A stretch of 64,000 nt of DNA, taken from assembly GCA_037139735.1 (NCBI GenBank), contig JBAXFU010000001.1, positions 1-64,000 of the forward strand, given 5' to 3'. Below, piece by piece: positions 17,300-26,674 of the stretch. Below the pieces are notes generated by a model, which was not told where the DNA came from, searched no databases, and was given only the letters and a program-made list of their open reading frames with translations. Both the position numbers and the translations under genes were made by a program. The DNA comes from UBA2402 sp037139735. Its GTDB lineage: Bacteria; Planctomycetota; Phycisphaerae; Phycisphaerales; UBA1924. Numbering within the stretch: the stretch's first letter is position 1; each line of letters starts with the position of its first letter.

Positions 17300-18829
17300 T
17301 CAGGGCTCGGCCACGGGCACCGCCGTCGGCACGGTGACCTTCGGCTTCACGGGCACCACGTGAATGTGGAAGGGGAGCGAACTGGTCCCCACCGGCATGA
17401 GCCGCAGCGTGACGGTCGTGCGCTCGCCGGGCACCAACGCCAGCGGGGACTCGACGGCCGCCTCCTCGGCAAGCCCCTTGACGGGCGCGAGTAATGATCG
17501 CGTGTCGTCGGGAAGGTCGTCCTTCCGCCACGGCCCCGCCCACTGCACGAAGAGCGGCCTTGACGCGACCTGGTCTCGCGTGGCGGGCGACTTGCCGATC
17601 TGGAACTGCCACGCGAGTCCGACGTCGGCGTCGTGCTTGCCGAATCGCAGGTCGACCAACGCGGCATCTCCCGACGACCCCGGATTGACGAGCGTGAGGG
17701 TGACGAGATATTCCACCTGGTAGTTGCCCACCGTGTCGGCGTGCACATATCCGGGGTGGAGTAGCATGTCGCCGGTCTGTCGCGCCTGCGGACAGTCCCG
17801 CGTCTGCACGGCGGGGGCCGCCATGAGGAAGGAGAGGCCGGCGGGACCGAACGCTTTTTCGGCGCGGGGCAGCGTGCTGACGTCGATCACCATCTCGTCG
17901 CTCCGCCACAGGAAGCTCCTCGAGACGCCGCCGACGCGACGAACGTGACACGCCGGCGGCGGGATCTGCAGGTCCATGCCCGCCTCGCCCGATTGCGCAC
18001 CGCGGGCCATCGCCTCGACGCACGCGCGATCAAAGCCCTCGCGGGGCGTCGCCGCGTCGATGGCCACCACCGCCACCTCGATCGACGGCCGAAGCCCCGG
18101 CGACGACTCGAACTCGCCCTGCACCATGCCGGTGAAGAAGTCGCTTTTCGAGCGGTCGGGATCGTCGGCCGGCGCGTCCGTGACGCTGAGGCGAGGTGAC
18201 CAACCGATGACCCGCCCTTCACCTGCGGGAATCTCGACACGATCGAGGATGCGGTCCCACCGGTTCGCGAGCATGCGGAGGCTCAATCGCGATTCCGGTC
18301 CGTCGGCCTTGGCCATCACGCCGTGGGACTCCATGATCTGTCGCGGCTTGATCGTCACCGACGCGTCGCCGAGGTTGCGGGCGTGCACGAGGACGCGACG
18401 GGAACGAGGGGCCTGCCCTTCGTAGTTGAGGTGGTAGACGAAGACCTCGAAGCGGTCATCGATGGTCGTGAACCCCAGATTGCGTTGACGCCGCTGCGAC
18501 TCGATGACCGGCTCGCCCGCCTTGGTCAGGAACTCCGGGAGGACCGGAGCGGTCGAATACAGCACGCCGATCGACGTCAGCATCTCCGGCAGGTCCGAAT
18601 CGATCCGATAGACCGAGTCGGGGTTGGGCTCGGCTCGTCCCGGAAGGAGAAAGCCAAAGCACCGGGTGCACGGGTCGCTCCCCGACAAGGGCGTGAGGGG
18701 AGAGATCGGCTTGAGGACGGTCTTGCCTTCGGGTGCCTGCGCCGATGCCTGACCGCCAAGGCCCAACACCATCGCCGCACAAAGGGCCAGGAGCGAATGG
18801 AACGACACCGGACGCGGGATGTTCGTCAT
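17300..18829 (-). CDS. Secreted protein, possibly DUF3370-like
   Basis: A 509-residue exported protein of unknown function. The signal peptide (MTNIPRPVSFHSLLALCAAM...) is cleaved near ASAQ. Stretches such as IGVLYSTAPV, FEVFVYHLN, RRVLVHARNLGDASVTIKP and GNYQVEYLVTLTLVNPG alternate beta strands and recall cyanobacterial DUF3370 proteins. That family opens with similar 'ILYSTFP.....F.IFAHH' and has a late 'GNYGV.Y' segment. I make this comparison from memory and hold it loosely. Cysteine pairs (CTRC near residue 54) might be metal- or disulfide-forming. It is convergent with the metal operon and 135 bases downstream of the AAA ATPase gene on the same strand. Confidence 0.78.
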   Translation of the reverse strand: MTNIPRPVSFHSLLALCAAMVLGLGGQASAQAPEGKTVLKPISPLTPLSGSDPCTRCFGFLLPGRAEPNPDSVYRIDSDLPEMLTSIGVLYSTAPVLPEFLTKAGEPVIESQRRQRNLGFTTIDDRFEVFVYHLNYEGQAPRSRRVLVHARNLGDASVTIKPRQIMESHGVMAKADGPESRLSLRMLANRWDRILDRVEIPAGEGRVIGWSPRLSVTDAPADDPDRSKSDFFTGMVQGEFESSPGLRPSIEVAVVAIDAATPREGFDRACVEAMARGAQSGEAGMDLQIPPPACHVRRVGGVSRSFLWRSDEMVIDVSTLPRAEKAFGPAGLSFLMAAPAVQTRDCPQARQTGDMLLHPGYVHADTVGNYQVEYLVTLTLVNPGSSGDAALVDLRFGKHDADVGLAWQFQIGKSPATRDQVASRPLFVQWAGPWRKDDLPDDTRSLLAPVKGLAEEAAVESPLALVPGERTTVTLRLMPVGTSSLPFHIHVVPVKPKVTVPTAVPVAEP

Positions 18830-18964
18830 GCGGCGATGGTATGGGTTCGCGGCCGGGATGGTTCGGCGGATCGCTAGGGATTCCGGCCGTCGACGCGGCC
18901 GAAGCGGGACGTCGCATGGTCGACGAGGTGGACGGGGCGGGCGGCCGCTCCAACGCCATGCCGC

Positions 18965-20491
18965 TCAGTCGGCGGGCACGCACCGATTGGTCGCCCACTC
19001 GCGGAGCGCGGCGACCTTCTCGGCCATGGTGACCGAGAGCGGCGGGCTGTCTCGCAGCGCCTGAAGCACGTCGGCGGTCTTGACGAAGGCCCCCGCGTCG
19101 GTTCGTCTGGCGGCGAAGACGACGTGAAGCGCGCCAAGCACGGCCTGCTCGATCTCCGCGCCGCTGTACCCCTCGCTGGCCGCGGCGAGGGCTTGCAGGT
19201 CGAAGGAAGCAACCTCGAGTTTCCGCTTGGCCAGATGAATGCGGAAGATCTGCTCTCTCGCCTCCGCGCCGGGCAGGTCCACGAAGAAGATCTCGTCGAA
19301 GCGACCCTTGCGAAGCAGTTCGGGAGGAAGCGCCTCGATGTCGTTGGCGGTCGCCACGAGGAAGACCGGGCTGCGATGCTCCTGCATCCAGTTCAGCATG
19401 GTGCCGAACATGCGGCGGGAGAGCCCCCCGTCGTTGCTGGTGCTCGACGCGCTCGCGAAGCCCTTCTCGATCTCGTCGATCCAGAGCACCACGGGACTCA
19501 TGGCCTCGGCCTGCGCGAGAGCGTCCCTCAGGCGGCGCTCGCTCTCGCCGACGTACTTGTCGTAGAGGATCGAGGGATCGAGCTTCATCAGCGGACGCTT
19601 CCACGCGGCGGCGATGGCCTTGGCCGTGAGACTCTTGCCCGCGCCCTGAACGCCCAGCAGGAGCACGCCCCGGGGAGGCACGAGGCCGAACTCGGCGGCT
19701 TGCTCTCCGAAGGCCGCGCCTCGCTGGTCAAGCCACGCCTTCAGCCGCTTCAGCCCGCCGACATCGTCGATGCTGGCGGGCACGTCGACGTGCTCGAGCA
19801 GACCAGCCGACTGCAGCAACCGACGCTTCTCCCGGATGACGTTCATGATGTCGGCGGCGTCGAGCGTCTTGTCGTTCGCGACCGCAGAGGCGACGACCTG
19901 CTCCACCTGGCGGCGGCCAAGTCCGCGAAGATTGGCGACGATGGCCTCGAAGTGCTGCTTGGAGATCTCGGTCTTGAGGGGCGTGCGACGATTGATGCGA
20001 CGAAGCGTCTGGCGGGCGATCTCCTCGACGACCGCATCGTCGGGCGGCGCGACGTGATGGACCGTGCTCGATGCCAGCACCGACTGATTCGTCGCCTCGG
20101 AGTGATCGACCATCGCGAGGAAGACCTTGCCTTCGAGCTCGCCCACCGCCCCGCCGTGATGAAAGAACTCGACAAGTTCCCTCCACGCCCGGAGGACTCG
20201 CTTGTCGTCGAAGAAGTCGAGCAAGTCAAGCGTGATGCACATCGACGGGGCCTTGATGTTGGCCCGCCACCAGGCGAGGGCCGCACCCGGGTTGTCGGTG
20301 CCGACCATGGGCTTGGAGTCGGCCAGCCGCGCGGGTCGGATGCCGGTGGTGACCGACCAGAGATAGGGCTCGAGCTTCATGTCCGCCGCGCAGTCGAGGA
20401 CCATGCGAACCGCTTCCGTCTCCTCGCTCGTCGGGATTCGGACGCAGGTGTGGCGGCTCTCGAAGGTCCGGCGGAGGCGGAGTGGATCCAT
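18965..20491 (-). CDS. Ycf46-like AAA ATPase
   Basis: A 508-residue cytoplasmic AAA protein. The N-terminal half (about 1-230) matches the Ycf46 layout of cyanobacterial and bacterial relatives: FFDDKRVLRAWRELVEFFHH, a stretch predicting how inhibitors of proteolysis fold, and ANLRGLGRRQVEQVVASAV. The ATPase domain has Walker A GVQGAGKS (280-287), Walker B VVLWIDEIEK (about 334-343), the second region of homology VATANDIEALPPELLRKGRFDEIF with its arginine finger, and a C-terminal lid. In cyanobacteria Ycf46 has been linked to regulation of photosynthesis or CO2 use; its role in heterotrophs is unknown. Start taken at the ATG giving MDPLRLRRTF. It lies 47 bases after the alcohol dehydrogenase gene on the same strand and may be co-transcribed. 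Confidence 0.9.
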   Translation of the reverse strand: MDPLRLRRTFESRHTCVRIPTSEETEAVRMVLDCAADMKLEPYLWSVTTGIRPARLADSKPMVGTDNPGAALAWWRANIKAPSMCITLDLLDFFDDKRVLRAWRELVEFFHHGGAVGELEGKVFLAMVDHSEATNQSVLASSTVHHVAPPDDAVVEEIARQTLRRINRRTPLKTEISKQHFEAIVANLRGLGRRQVEQVVASAVANDKTLDAADIMNVIREKRRLLQSAGLLEHVDVPASIDDVGGLKRLKAWLDQRGAAFGEQAAEFGLVPPRGVLLLGVQGAGKSLTAKAIAAAWKRPLMKLDPSILYDKYVGESERRLRDALAQAEAMSPVVLWIDEIEKGFASASSTSNDGGLSRRMFGTMLNWMQEHRSPVFLVATANDIEALPPELLRKGRFDEIFFVDLPGAEAREQIFRIHLAKRKLEVASFDLQALAAASEGYSGAEIEQAVLGALHVVFAARRTDAGAFVKTADVLQALRDSPPLSVTMAEKVAALREWATNRCVPAD

Positions 20492-20538
20492 GGTTGAGTC
20501 GATGGTACCGCGGAAGCGACTCGATGGGTGCCGCCGGG

Positions 20539-21585
20539 TCACCCGTTGAGGGTGGCCATGTCGATGACGAACCGGTAACGCACGTCGCTGCGGAGCATGC
20601 GTTCGTACGCCTCGTTGATGCGGCGGATGTCGATCACCTCGACATCGCAGGCGATGCCATGCGTGCCGCAGTAGTCGAGCATCTCCTGCGTCTCGGCGAT
20701 GCCGCCGATGAGCGATCCGGCCAGGTGCTTCCTGGGCATCAGGAGGCTGAACACGGCGACGGCCTGCGGCGCGGGCGGCACCCCCACCATCACCATCGTG
20801 CCGTCAAGCTTCACCTGCCCGAGCAGCGCGTTGACGTCGTGATCTGCCGAGACCGTGTCGACGATCAGGTCGAAGCTGCCGGCGTGGCGACTCATCGCGT
20901 TCGCGTCAGTGGAGATCACCACCTCGTCGGCCCCGAGGCGACGGCCGTCGGCCGCCTTCGAGGGACTCGTGGTGAAGAGCACGGCGTGGGCCCCCAGCGA
21001 CTTGGCGAACTTCACCCCCATGTGACCAAGGCCCCCCAGCCCGACGATGCCCACCTTCTTGCCGGGCCCGGCCTTCCAGTGCCTGAGCGGCGACCATGTG
21101 GTGATGCCCGCGCACAGGAGCGGTGCGGCCGAGGCAGGATCGAGGTTCGAAGGCACCTTGAGCGTGAAGGCCTCGTCGACGACGACCCGCTCCGAATAAC
21201 CCCCGAAGGTCATCCCGCCGAGGTGCGGGTCCGGTCCGTTATAGGTGAACACTGCCCCGCCGGTGCAGAACTGCTCGAGCCCGCGTCGGCAGCATTCGCA
21301 CGAGCGGCACGAGTCGACCAGGCACCCGACAGCCGCCAGATCGCCGGGCTTGAACTTGCTGACCTTGGCTCCGACGCGGGTCACCCGTCCGAGAATTTCA
21401 TGGCCCGGCACCACCGGATAGGCCGTCATGCCCCACTCGTTGCGGGCAAAGTGCAGGTCGGAGTGGCACACGCCGCAGTACAGGATGTCGATCTCGACGT
21501 CGGACGCAAGCGGTTCGCGGCGCTCAATGGCGTGAGGACCGAGCGGAGTCGACGGGGAGAAGGCGGCAAAGGCGCGGGTGGGCAT
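20539..21585 (-). CDS. Zinc-dependent alcohol/aldehyde dehydrogenase (YahK/CAD type)
   Basis: A 348-residue medium-chain dehydrogenase. The catalytic zinc site is set by CGVCHSDLH (Cys37 region), the following GHEILG and a later Cys (LLCAGITTWSPL). The structural zinc lobe has four cysteines, C.SC.CC and C (DSCRSCECCRRGLEQFC). The cofactor fold starts GIVGLGGLGHMGVKFAKS. The whole pattern, including WGMTAYPVVPGHE and NGPDPHLGGMTFGGYS, is that of the YahK/cinnamyl-alcohol-dehydrogenase group, which reduces a broad range of aldehydes with NADPH. Cytoplasmic. It is the first gene of a probable two-gene unit with the Ycf46-like ATPase and diverges from the oxidase gene at 21713. Confidence 0.93.
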   Translation of the reverse strand: MPTRAFAAFSPSTPLGPHAIERREPLASDVEIDILYCGVCHSDLHFARNEWGMTAYPVVPGHEILGRVTRVGAKVSKFKPGDLAAVGCLVDSCRSCECCRRGLEQFCTGGAVFTYNGPDPHLGGMTFGGYSERVVVDEAFTLKVPSNLDPASAAPLLCAGITTWSPLRHWKAGPGKKVGIVGLGGLGHMGVKFAKSLGAHAVLFTTSPSKAADGRRLGADEVVISTDANAMSRHAGSFDLIVDTVSADHDVNALLGQVKLDGTMVMVGVPPAPQAVAVFSLLMPRKHLAGSLIGGIAETQEMLDYCGTHGIACDVEVIDIRRINEAYERMLRSDVRYRFVIDMATLNG

Positions 21586-21712
21586 GGCCGCTGATGCTAC
21601 GCCTCGCCGTTGGGGTGCGGTCTAGCCGCCGCTCGTCGTCCCGCGGCCGTGGCGGCTATTAGCCGCCGGCGTCGCTAAGGTCCGCGAGAGAGGCGAGGGG
21701 TATGCTCTCCTC

Positions 21713-22873
21713 ATGGGAGCAGGGCCTCGCGTGCTGGTGGTCGGATTGGGCGCGGCCGGGTCGGCGTCGCTCGTGGCGTTGGCCCGCCGGGGCGTCGAGT
21801 GCATCGGCATCGATCGATTCTCGCCGCCCCACGAGCACGGCTCGTCGCATGGCCTGTCGCGCCTGATCCGCCTGTGCTATTACGAGCATCCGGATTACGT
21901 GCCCCTTCTCCGCGAGTCGTATCGCCTGTGGAACCTGCTGCAGGCGACCACGACGTCACCGCTGCTGCGGATCACCGGCGGCCTCTACGTCGGCAGGCCC
22001 GAGGATCCTTTCATCGAGGGCTCTCGCCAAAGCGCGGTGCATCACGGACTCGCGCACGAGGTGCTTTCGAACAACGAGGTCGCCAAGCGATTTCCGCAGT
22101 TTCGGCTTGAACCGGGCGAGGTGGGCTTTCACGAGCCCACCACCGGCGTGCTCTTCCCCGAACACGCCATCGAAGCGGAGCTTCGCGAAGCCCAGCGGTT
22201 CGGCGCCGCGATCTCGCTCGGCGAGCGCGTGCTGGAATGGCGGAGTCGGGCGGGCGGCCTGACCGTCATCACCGATCGACGGCAGATCGAGGCCGACGCG
22301 GTGATCGCCTGCGCCGGCCCATGGATGCCCTCGCTGGTGCCCGGACTCGCGGAGCGTCTCGCGGTGACCAGGCAAGTCTTGGCGTGGTTCCGCCCATACG
22401 ACCCTGCACTCCTGCAGGCGGGACGAATGCCGGCGTGGGCCGTCAGCGAGCCCGACGGATCGGCCCACTACGGGTTCCCGATGTTCCCTGCCGAGTCGAC
22501 GAACTTGGAACCTCCGGGTGGCGCGGGCTTCAAGCTCGCGCTCCATCGGCGAGGGGAGGTCGCGGATCCGGACCGCGTTGATCGAGCGGTGCGAGAGGAC
22601 GAACTCGCCTCGCTCGCCAGATTCCTGCGGGATCGCATCCCGGCGGCCCTCGACAGTTCGGGAGAGACGCTCCGCACTCGCGTGTGCCTGTACACCAACA
22701 CCGTCGACCAGCACTTCCTGGTTGATCGCCATCCGCAGGAGGCACGCGTCGTCGTCGTCTCCGCCTGCTCGGGACACGGATTCAAGCTCTCGCCGGCGGT
22801 CGGGGCCGCGGCCGCCGATCTGGCGGTCGACGGACGGACGAGTTTGCCCATCGAGTTTCTTCGATGGCGTTGA
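21713..22873 (+). CDS. Monomeric sarcosine oxidase/N-methyltryptophan oxidase family
   Basis: A 386-residue flavoenzyme of the MSOX/SolA family. The N-terminal dinucleotide fold VLVVGLGAAGSASLVALA is followed by the family segment HEHGSSHGLSRLIRLCYYEHPDYVPL. Near the C terminus CLYTNTVDQHFLVDRHP carries the cysteine to which FAD is covalently joined, and CSGHGFKLSPAVG completes the flavin pocket. Such enzymes demethylate sarcosine, N-methyltryptophan or related secondary amines, releasing formaldehyde and H2O2; the Thr-Val-Asp replacing the usual Thr-Pro-Asp is a small deviation. Start at the ATG giving the fold directly; a nearby ATG at 21702 is out of frame. It is a single gene between the divergent dehydrogenase and the convergent sugar ABC permease. 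Confidence 0.9.
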   Translation: MGAGPRVLVVGLGAAGSASLVALARRGVECIGIDRFSPPHEHGSSHGLSRLIRLCYYEHPDYVPLLRESYRLWNLLQATTTSPLLRITGGLYVGRPEDPFIEGSRQSAVHHGLAHEVLSNNEVAKRFPQFRLEPGEVGFHEPTTGVLFPEHAIEAELREAQRFGAAISLGERVLEWRSRAGGLTVITDRRQIEADAVIACAGPWMPSLVPGLAERLAVTRQVLAWFRPYDPALLQAGRMPAWAVSEPDGSAHYGFPMFPAESTNLEPPGGAGFKLALHRRGEVADPDRVDRAVREDELASLARFLRDRIPAALDSSGETLRTRVCLYTNTVDQHFLVDRHPQEARVVVVSACSGHGFKLSPAVGAAAADLAVDGRTSLPIEFLRWR

Positions 22874-22907
22874 GTCGCGGCCGGGTTCGCGGGCGGCCCT
22901 CGTCGCG

Positions 22908-23798
22908 TCATTCGCGGCCGCCGCCCGCGGCGATGCCGCGGACGAACGAGCGCTGCGCGAGGAAGAAGAGCACGACCACGGGAGCAACGACCATCGTGCC
23001 CGCGGCCATCAGCAGGTTCCAAGGAGTGTTGCCGGACTTGCTCTGGTACATCTGAAGCCCGAGCGCGAGCGTGAAGTCGTCGCGGTGGGTCAGGAAGATC
23101 ATCGGCGCGAGAAAGTCGTTCCACACGTAGATGAAGTGGAAGAGGGCGACGACCGCCAGCGCGGGCCGGGAGAGGGGCACGATGATCCGCCAGAAGATGC
23201 CCCAGTGCGAGCACCCGTCGAGCCGGGCGGCTTCGTCGAGTTCCCTCGGGAGGCCCATGTAGAACTGTCGCAGCAGGAAGATGTTGAAGGCCCCGCCGAA
23301 CCACGCGGGCACCCAGAGTGGCTTGAGCGTGCCGATCCACCCGAAGTGGCCGAAGAGCACGTACAGCGGCCCCATGATGACCGGGAAGGGGATCATCATG
23401 GTGGCGAGCGTCAGGGCGAAGAACGCCCCGCGGCCCCTGAACGGAATGCGGGCGAACCCGTACGCGACCATCGCGCTGCTGAGGGTCATGCCCGCCACCG
23501 ACAGGATGGCGATGATGAGCGTGTTGCGGAGGTAGATCGGGAACTGCACCGACTCGTCGTTCCAGACGCCTCGGTAGTTGTCGGCGATCTGCGAGAACGT
23601 CGACGATGCGGGATCGGGGAGCAGCCGCAGCGAAGCCGACGCCGCCTGATCGGCGGGCTTCGTCGAGGTGATGACCATCCACGCCAGAGGGGCCAACCAC
23701 AGGATGGCCACGGCCACGAGGATCGCGTGGGCGGACCACCGCGTGGCCCGCGAATCGCGGGACGAGGCGTGACCGGCGTTGGAACTGTCGGCGGCCAT
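22908..23798 (-). CDS. Sugar ABC transporter permease, MalG type
   Basis: A 296-residue inner-membrane permease with six expected helices and the cytoplasmic EAA loop DEAARLDGCSHWGIFWRIIVPL that docks the ATPase. The N-terminal segment YRGVWNDESVQFPIYLRNTLIIA and the C-terminal LAQRSFVRGIAAGGGRE are family-typical for carbohydrate (MalG/UgpE-like, CUT1) systems. The ATG at 23798 was preferred to an upstream TTG: it lies 7 bases past the stop of the MalF-type gene, consistent with translational coupling. It is the last gene of the GH94-pseudopilin-binding protein-permease operon. The ATPase partner is not in the window, so a shared MsiK-like ATPase encoded elsewhere is probable. Confidence 0.94.
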   Translation of the reverse strand: MAADSSNAGHASSRDSRATRWSAHAILVAVAILWLAPLAWMVITSTKPADQAASASLRLLPDPASSTFSQIADNYRGVWNDESVQFPIYLRNTLIIAILSVAGMTLSSAMVAYGFARIPFRGRGAFFALTLATMMIPFPVIMGPLYVLFGHFGWIGTLKPLWVPAWFGGAFNIFLLRQFYMGLPRELDEAARLDGCSHWGIFWRIIVPLSRPALAVVALFHFIYVWNDFLAPMIFLTHRDDFTLALGLQMYQSKSGNTPWNLLMAAGTMVVAPVVVLFFLAQRSFVRGIAAGGGRE

Positions 23799-23805
23799 GG
23801 GCGAC

Positions 23806-24723
23806 TCAGGAGCCTCGATAGAAGACAAGCTTGCGACTGACGAGGAACACCACGCCGGTGAAGGCGAGCACGATCAACAGTTGCACCCACGCCAACGCGC
23901 TGGCGTAGCCCATGCGGTCGAAGGCGAAGGCGTTGTCGAAGAGGTAGTGGGTCGAGAAGTAGGCCACGCGGTCGGGCCCGCCTTTCACGCGGTCAAAGAG
24001 CATGAAGGGCACGATGAAGGCCTGAAAGGCGCCGATGCTCATCGTGATGACGTTGAACAGGATGACCGGCGAGATCATCGGCAGCGTCACGTTCCAGAAC
24101 TTGCGGAAGACGCCCATGCCGTCGAGGTCCGCGGCTTCATAGAGCTGCTCGGGCACGTCCTGCATCGCGGCGACGTACAGCACCACCGCCTGCCCGATGC
24201 CCCACACCCCCACGATGATCACCGCCGGCAGGGCGAGGTTGCGATCGAGCAGCCACGGCGGGCCGTCGATGCCGACGATCGCGAGCACGCGATTGACGAG
24301 CCCGTACTCGCCGTTGAAGAGCCAACTGAAGATGATCGCGCCCGCCGCGAGCGGGACGAGCGAGGGGAGGAAGATCGCCGCCTGGAACAAGTCTCGGCCC
24401 CTGGCCCGGTTGAGCAGGGCGGCAAGGACGATGGAGATGACCGTGCAGAGCGGGATCGACACGCCCACGAAGATCACGGTGTTCTTGAGGGTCAGCCAGA
24501 AGTCGGCGTCGTGCAGGAGGCGGCGGTAGTTGTCGGTCCCCACCCACAGAGCGCCCTCGAGCAGCGGGAAGTCGGTGAAGGAGTAATACAGGCTCATCGC
24601 GATGGGGATGAGCATGAAGACGACGAAACCCACGACCCACGGAGAAACCCACAGCCAACCCGCCAAGTCTTGCCGGAGGCGGTTTTTGCCTTCGAGTCCA
24701 GATTCGGGCAGTGAGGGTTCCAT
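23806..24723 (-). CDS. Sugar ABC transporter permease, MalF type
   Basis: A 305-residue inner-membrane permease, partner of the MalG-type subunit. It starts with a cytoplasmic lead and a first helix (WLWVSPWVVGFVVFMLIPIA), then FTDFPLLEGALWVGTDNYRRL, a family-typical loop. The EAA motif is YEAADLDGMGVFRKFWNVTL. CUT1 systems import mono- to oligosaccharides. The ATG at 24723 fits family length; the open frame continues far upstream inside the binding-protein gene but that part is a shadow. Spacing is 14 bases after the binding-protein gene and 7 bases before the next permease, a tight operon. Confidence 0.94.
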   Translation of the reverse strand: MEPSLPESGLEGKNRLRQDLAGWLWVSPWVVGFVVFMLIPIAMSLYYSFTDFPLLEGALWVGTDNYRRLLHDADFWLTLKNTVIFVGVSIPLCTVISIVLAALLNRARGRDLFQAAIFLPSLVPLAAGAIIFSWLFNGEYGLVNRVLAIVGIDGPPWLLDRNLALPAVIIVGVWGIGQAVVLYVAAMQDVPEQLYEAADLDGMGVFRKFWNVTLPMISPVILFNVITMSIGAFQAFIVPFMLFDRVKGGPDRVAYFSTHYLFDNAFAFDRMGYASALAWVQLLIVLAFTGVVFLVSRKLVFYRGS

Positions 24724-24737
24724 GGTCGTCGGCGGGG

Positions 24738-26159
24738 TCAGGCCCTGCCCCTCCTTCGCGCCGCCGCCGCGGACTCGTCGAGGACGTCCTGGGACTTGAC
24801 GTTCGCCGCGGCCACCAGCGTCGCCGCGGCGTCCTTGCCGGTCCACACCTCGCCGAACATGGTGTCGCAGACGTCCTTGAACTGCATCCAGGCGGGCGTG
24901 TGCGGGCAGCGGAACGCCTTGGAACTGCCCGCCACCTTCGTGAAGGTCGCCAAGCCGCGGTTCGGATGGCCGGCCTGAAACTCGGGCGTCACGTCGGCCA
25001 GGGTCGAGTTCTTGCAGTGCACCGTGCTGAGGTACTCGATCGCCCGCTGCGTCTGGGTGAAGGCGATGAACTCCATGCACGCCTCGGGATGCCGCACGCC
25101 GCGGGGCACCACGAGCACGTCGGCATTGACGAGTCCACGCGGCTGGGCCGCATCGACCAGCGAATCCGTCACGGGGAAGGGAACCACGCAGTAATCGAGT
25201 TCGGGTCGGTACGCCTTGATGACGTTGGCGAGCCACGGACCTTGCGCGACGGTCGAAACCTTGCCGGACAGGAAGGCGTTGAGGGGCGAGTCGTAGTTGC
25301 CAAAGCCCGACCTGAACTTCTGGAGGTGTCCGAAGCTCGAGGCCTTCAACCGCTCGTTGCGAGCGGCGTCCGCCCCGGGGATGTCGTCGCCCTTGCCGAA
25401 GCGGTGCGCATTGCGCTGCACCCACTCGTACGCCGCGACGTTTTCCGCCGACCCCAGCAGCGATCGGTTCGACACCGTGTCGACCAGTTCGCCGCCGAAG
25501 AACGTGCCCCAGTGGTAGTTGTCCCACCCCGGCTCTGAGGCGAGGAATCCGACTCGGTCCACCGTGCCGTCGGGTTCGACCTTGGTGAGCAGGTGGTTGA
25601 CGCGGTCGAGGTCGGCGATGGTCCGCAGCGACGTCTCGGGATCGAGTCCGATCTCGCGAAAGTGCTCTCGGTTGCAGTACAGGGCCACCGACCCGCCGGT
25701 GTGCACCGCGGCCCAGACCTTGCCCCGATACTCCATCATGGGCCTCATGGCTTCGGCGTACCGCTCGAGGCGGATGGCGTGCTCGGGACGTGCGGCGATG
25801 TCGGAAAGGGCGAGGATCGCCCCGGAAGCGGCGAAGCCCGCCACGTTGGGGTTCCAAAGCCCGACGATGTCGGGCGGATCGCCGCCGGCGATGGCGACCT
25901 TGGTCTTCTGATCGATCCCGCTGGTGGAGAAGTAACGGACCCAGATGCGGTCCTGAGAGGCGTTGAACTCGTCGACGATCTTGATCATGGCCCGGCCCTC
26001 GAGGCCGGTCCACTTCTCCCAGTAGTCAAGGACGATCCGCCCGTCGGAGCGTTCCTTCCCGCCCCTTGGACCGAAGACGACGAATCCCAACGCGGCGGCC
26101 GCGAGGCCTCCCACCGCCGCACGGCGGGTCAGGTCGAGGTTGTGCGTCCCGGGATTCAC
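24738..26159 (-). CDS. Sugar ABC transporter substrate-binding protein
   Basis: A 473-residue family 1 extracellular solute-binding protein. The N terminus has a twin-arginine-type signal (LTRRAAVGGLAAAALGF) without a lipobox Cys, so the protein may stay anchored by the uncleaved signal. Mature sequence opens with IVLDYWEKWTGLEGRAM, and GGDPPDIVGLWNPN is a classic family segment; the Trp-rich middle (GWDNYHWGTFFGG) suits stacking on sugars. The start is GTG at 26159, overlapping the TGA of the upstream gene in GTGA, which fixes it. It delivers sugars, probably the glycans later split by the GH94 enzyme of the same operon, to the two permeases downstream. Confidence 0.93.
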   Translation of the reverse strand: MNPGTHNLDLTRRAAVGGLAAAALGFVVFGPRGGKERSDGRIVLDYWEKWTGLEGRAMIKIVDEFNASQDRIWVRYFSTSGIDQKTKVAIAGGDPPDIVGLWNPNVAGFAASGAILALSDIAARPEHAIRLERYAEAMRPMMEYRGKVWAAVHTGGSVALYCNREHFREIGLDPETSLRTIADLDRVNHLLTKVEPDGTVDRVGFLASEPGWDNYHWGTFFGGELVDTVSNRSLLGSAENVAAYEWVQRNAHRFGKGDDIPGADAARNERLKASSFGHLQKFRSGFGNYDSPLNAFLSGKVSTVAQGPWLANVIKAYRPELDYCVVPFPVTDSLVDAAQPRGLVNADVLVVPRGVRHPEACMEFIAFTQTQRAIEYLSTVHCKNSTLADVTPEFQAGHPNRGLATFTKVAGSSKAFRCPHTPAWMQFKDVCDTMFGEVWTGKDAAATLVAAANVKSQDVLDESAAAARRRGRA

Positions 26160-26632
26160 CGGGGATTCTTAGGCGCGCTCGGCTCGGCTCCCGCGGGCGG
26201 CCCAGAAGTCCCTCCCGCCGGTTCTGGACCCGCCGGGAGGTTGCCCGGCCCGTCCTTGATCTGGCGACGAACGTCCTCGGGCAGTTTGGCCCGAGCCCTG
26301 TCGATTTGCTCGTTGACCCTTGCCACGGCCTGTTCCCACTCGCGCTGATCGAACAGGAACCCGGTGGGCTTGCCCGTCTTGGGATTGATCAACCCCTGCT
26401 GGGGATCCAGTTTCGTGCCGGCGTCACGGAGCATCTTCTCGAACCGCCCCCGCGGCATCTGCGCCGTCTCCCCCGTGTCGGCGTACTTGATCGTCACCAT
26501 CTCCTGCATCCGCTCGGGCGAGAAGGGCGACTCTTCCGCCCCCCGCTTGAACCACAGCCATGCCGTCACCCCCAGCAGCGCGGCGCAGAGGATCCAGCCC
26601 AGTGACGGATGCTTCTTCAGGAACTCCCGCAT
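26156..26632 (-). CDS. Small membrane-anchored protein in sugar operon
   Basis: A 158-residue protein of unknown function. A short cytoplasmic lead (MREFLKKHPS) precedes a single membrane helix (about 11-28, LGWILCAALLGVTAWLWF). The outer part contains MVTIKYADTGETAQMPRGRFEKMLRDAG, an amphipathic segment, and the C terminus is Pro/Gly-rich. I know no assigned domain; similar small anchored proteins often sit next to planctomycete pseudopilin genes, which is an impression rather than a search result. It lies 42 bases after the pseudopilin gene and overlaps the binding-protein gene by GTGA, so translation of the two is coupled. Confidence 0.8.
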   Translation of the reverse strand: MREFLKKHPSLGWILCAALLGVTAWLWFKRGAEESPFSPERMQEMVTIKYADTGETAQMPRGRFEKMLRDAGTKLDPQQGLINPKTGKPTGFLFDQREWEQAVARVNEQIDRARAKLPEDVRRQIKDGPGNLPAGPEPAGGTSGPPAGAEPSAPKNPR

Positions 26633-26674
26633 CGCGCTGCTCCCTGACCGCTCCGCATCGACCGACCCGGCGGG

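Noticed and set aside
23806..26013. One long frame that would fuse the MalF-type permease to an upstream half
   Set aside because: The upstream half is a shadow of the binding-protein gene in another frame; a proper ATG with permease N terminus lies at 24723.
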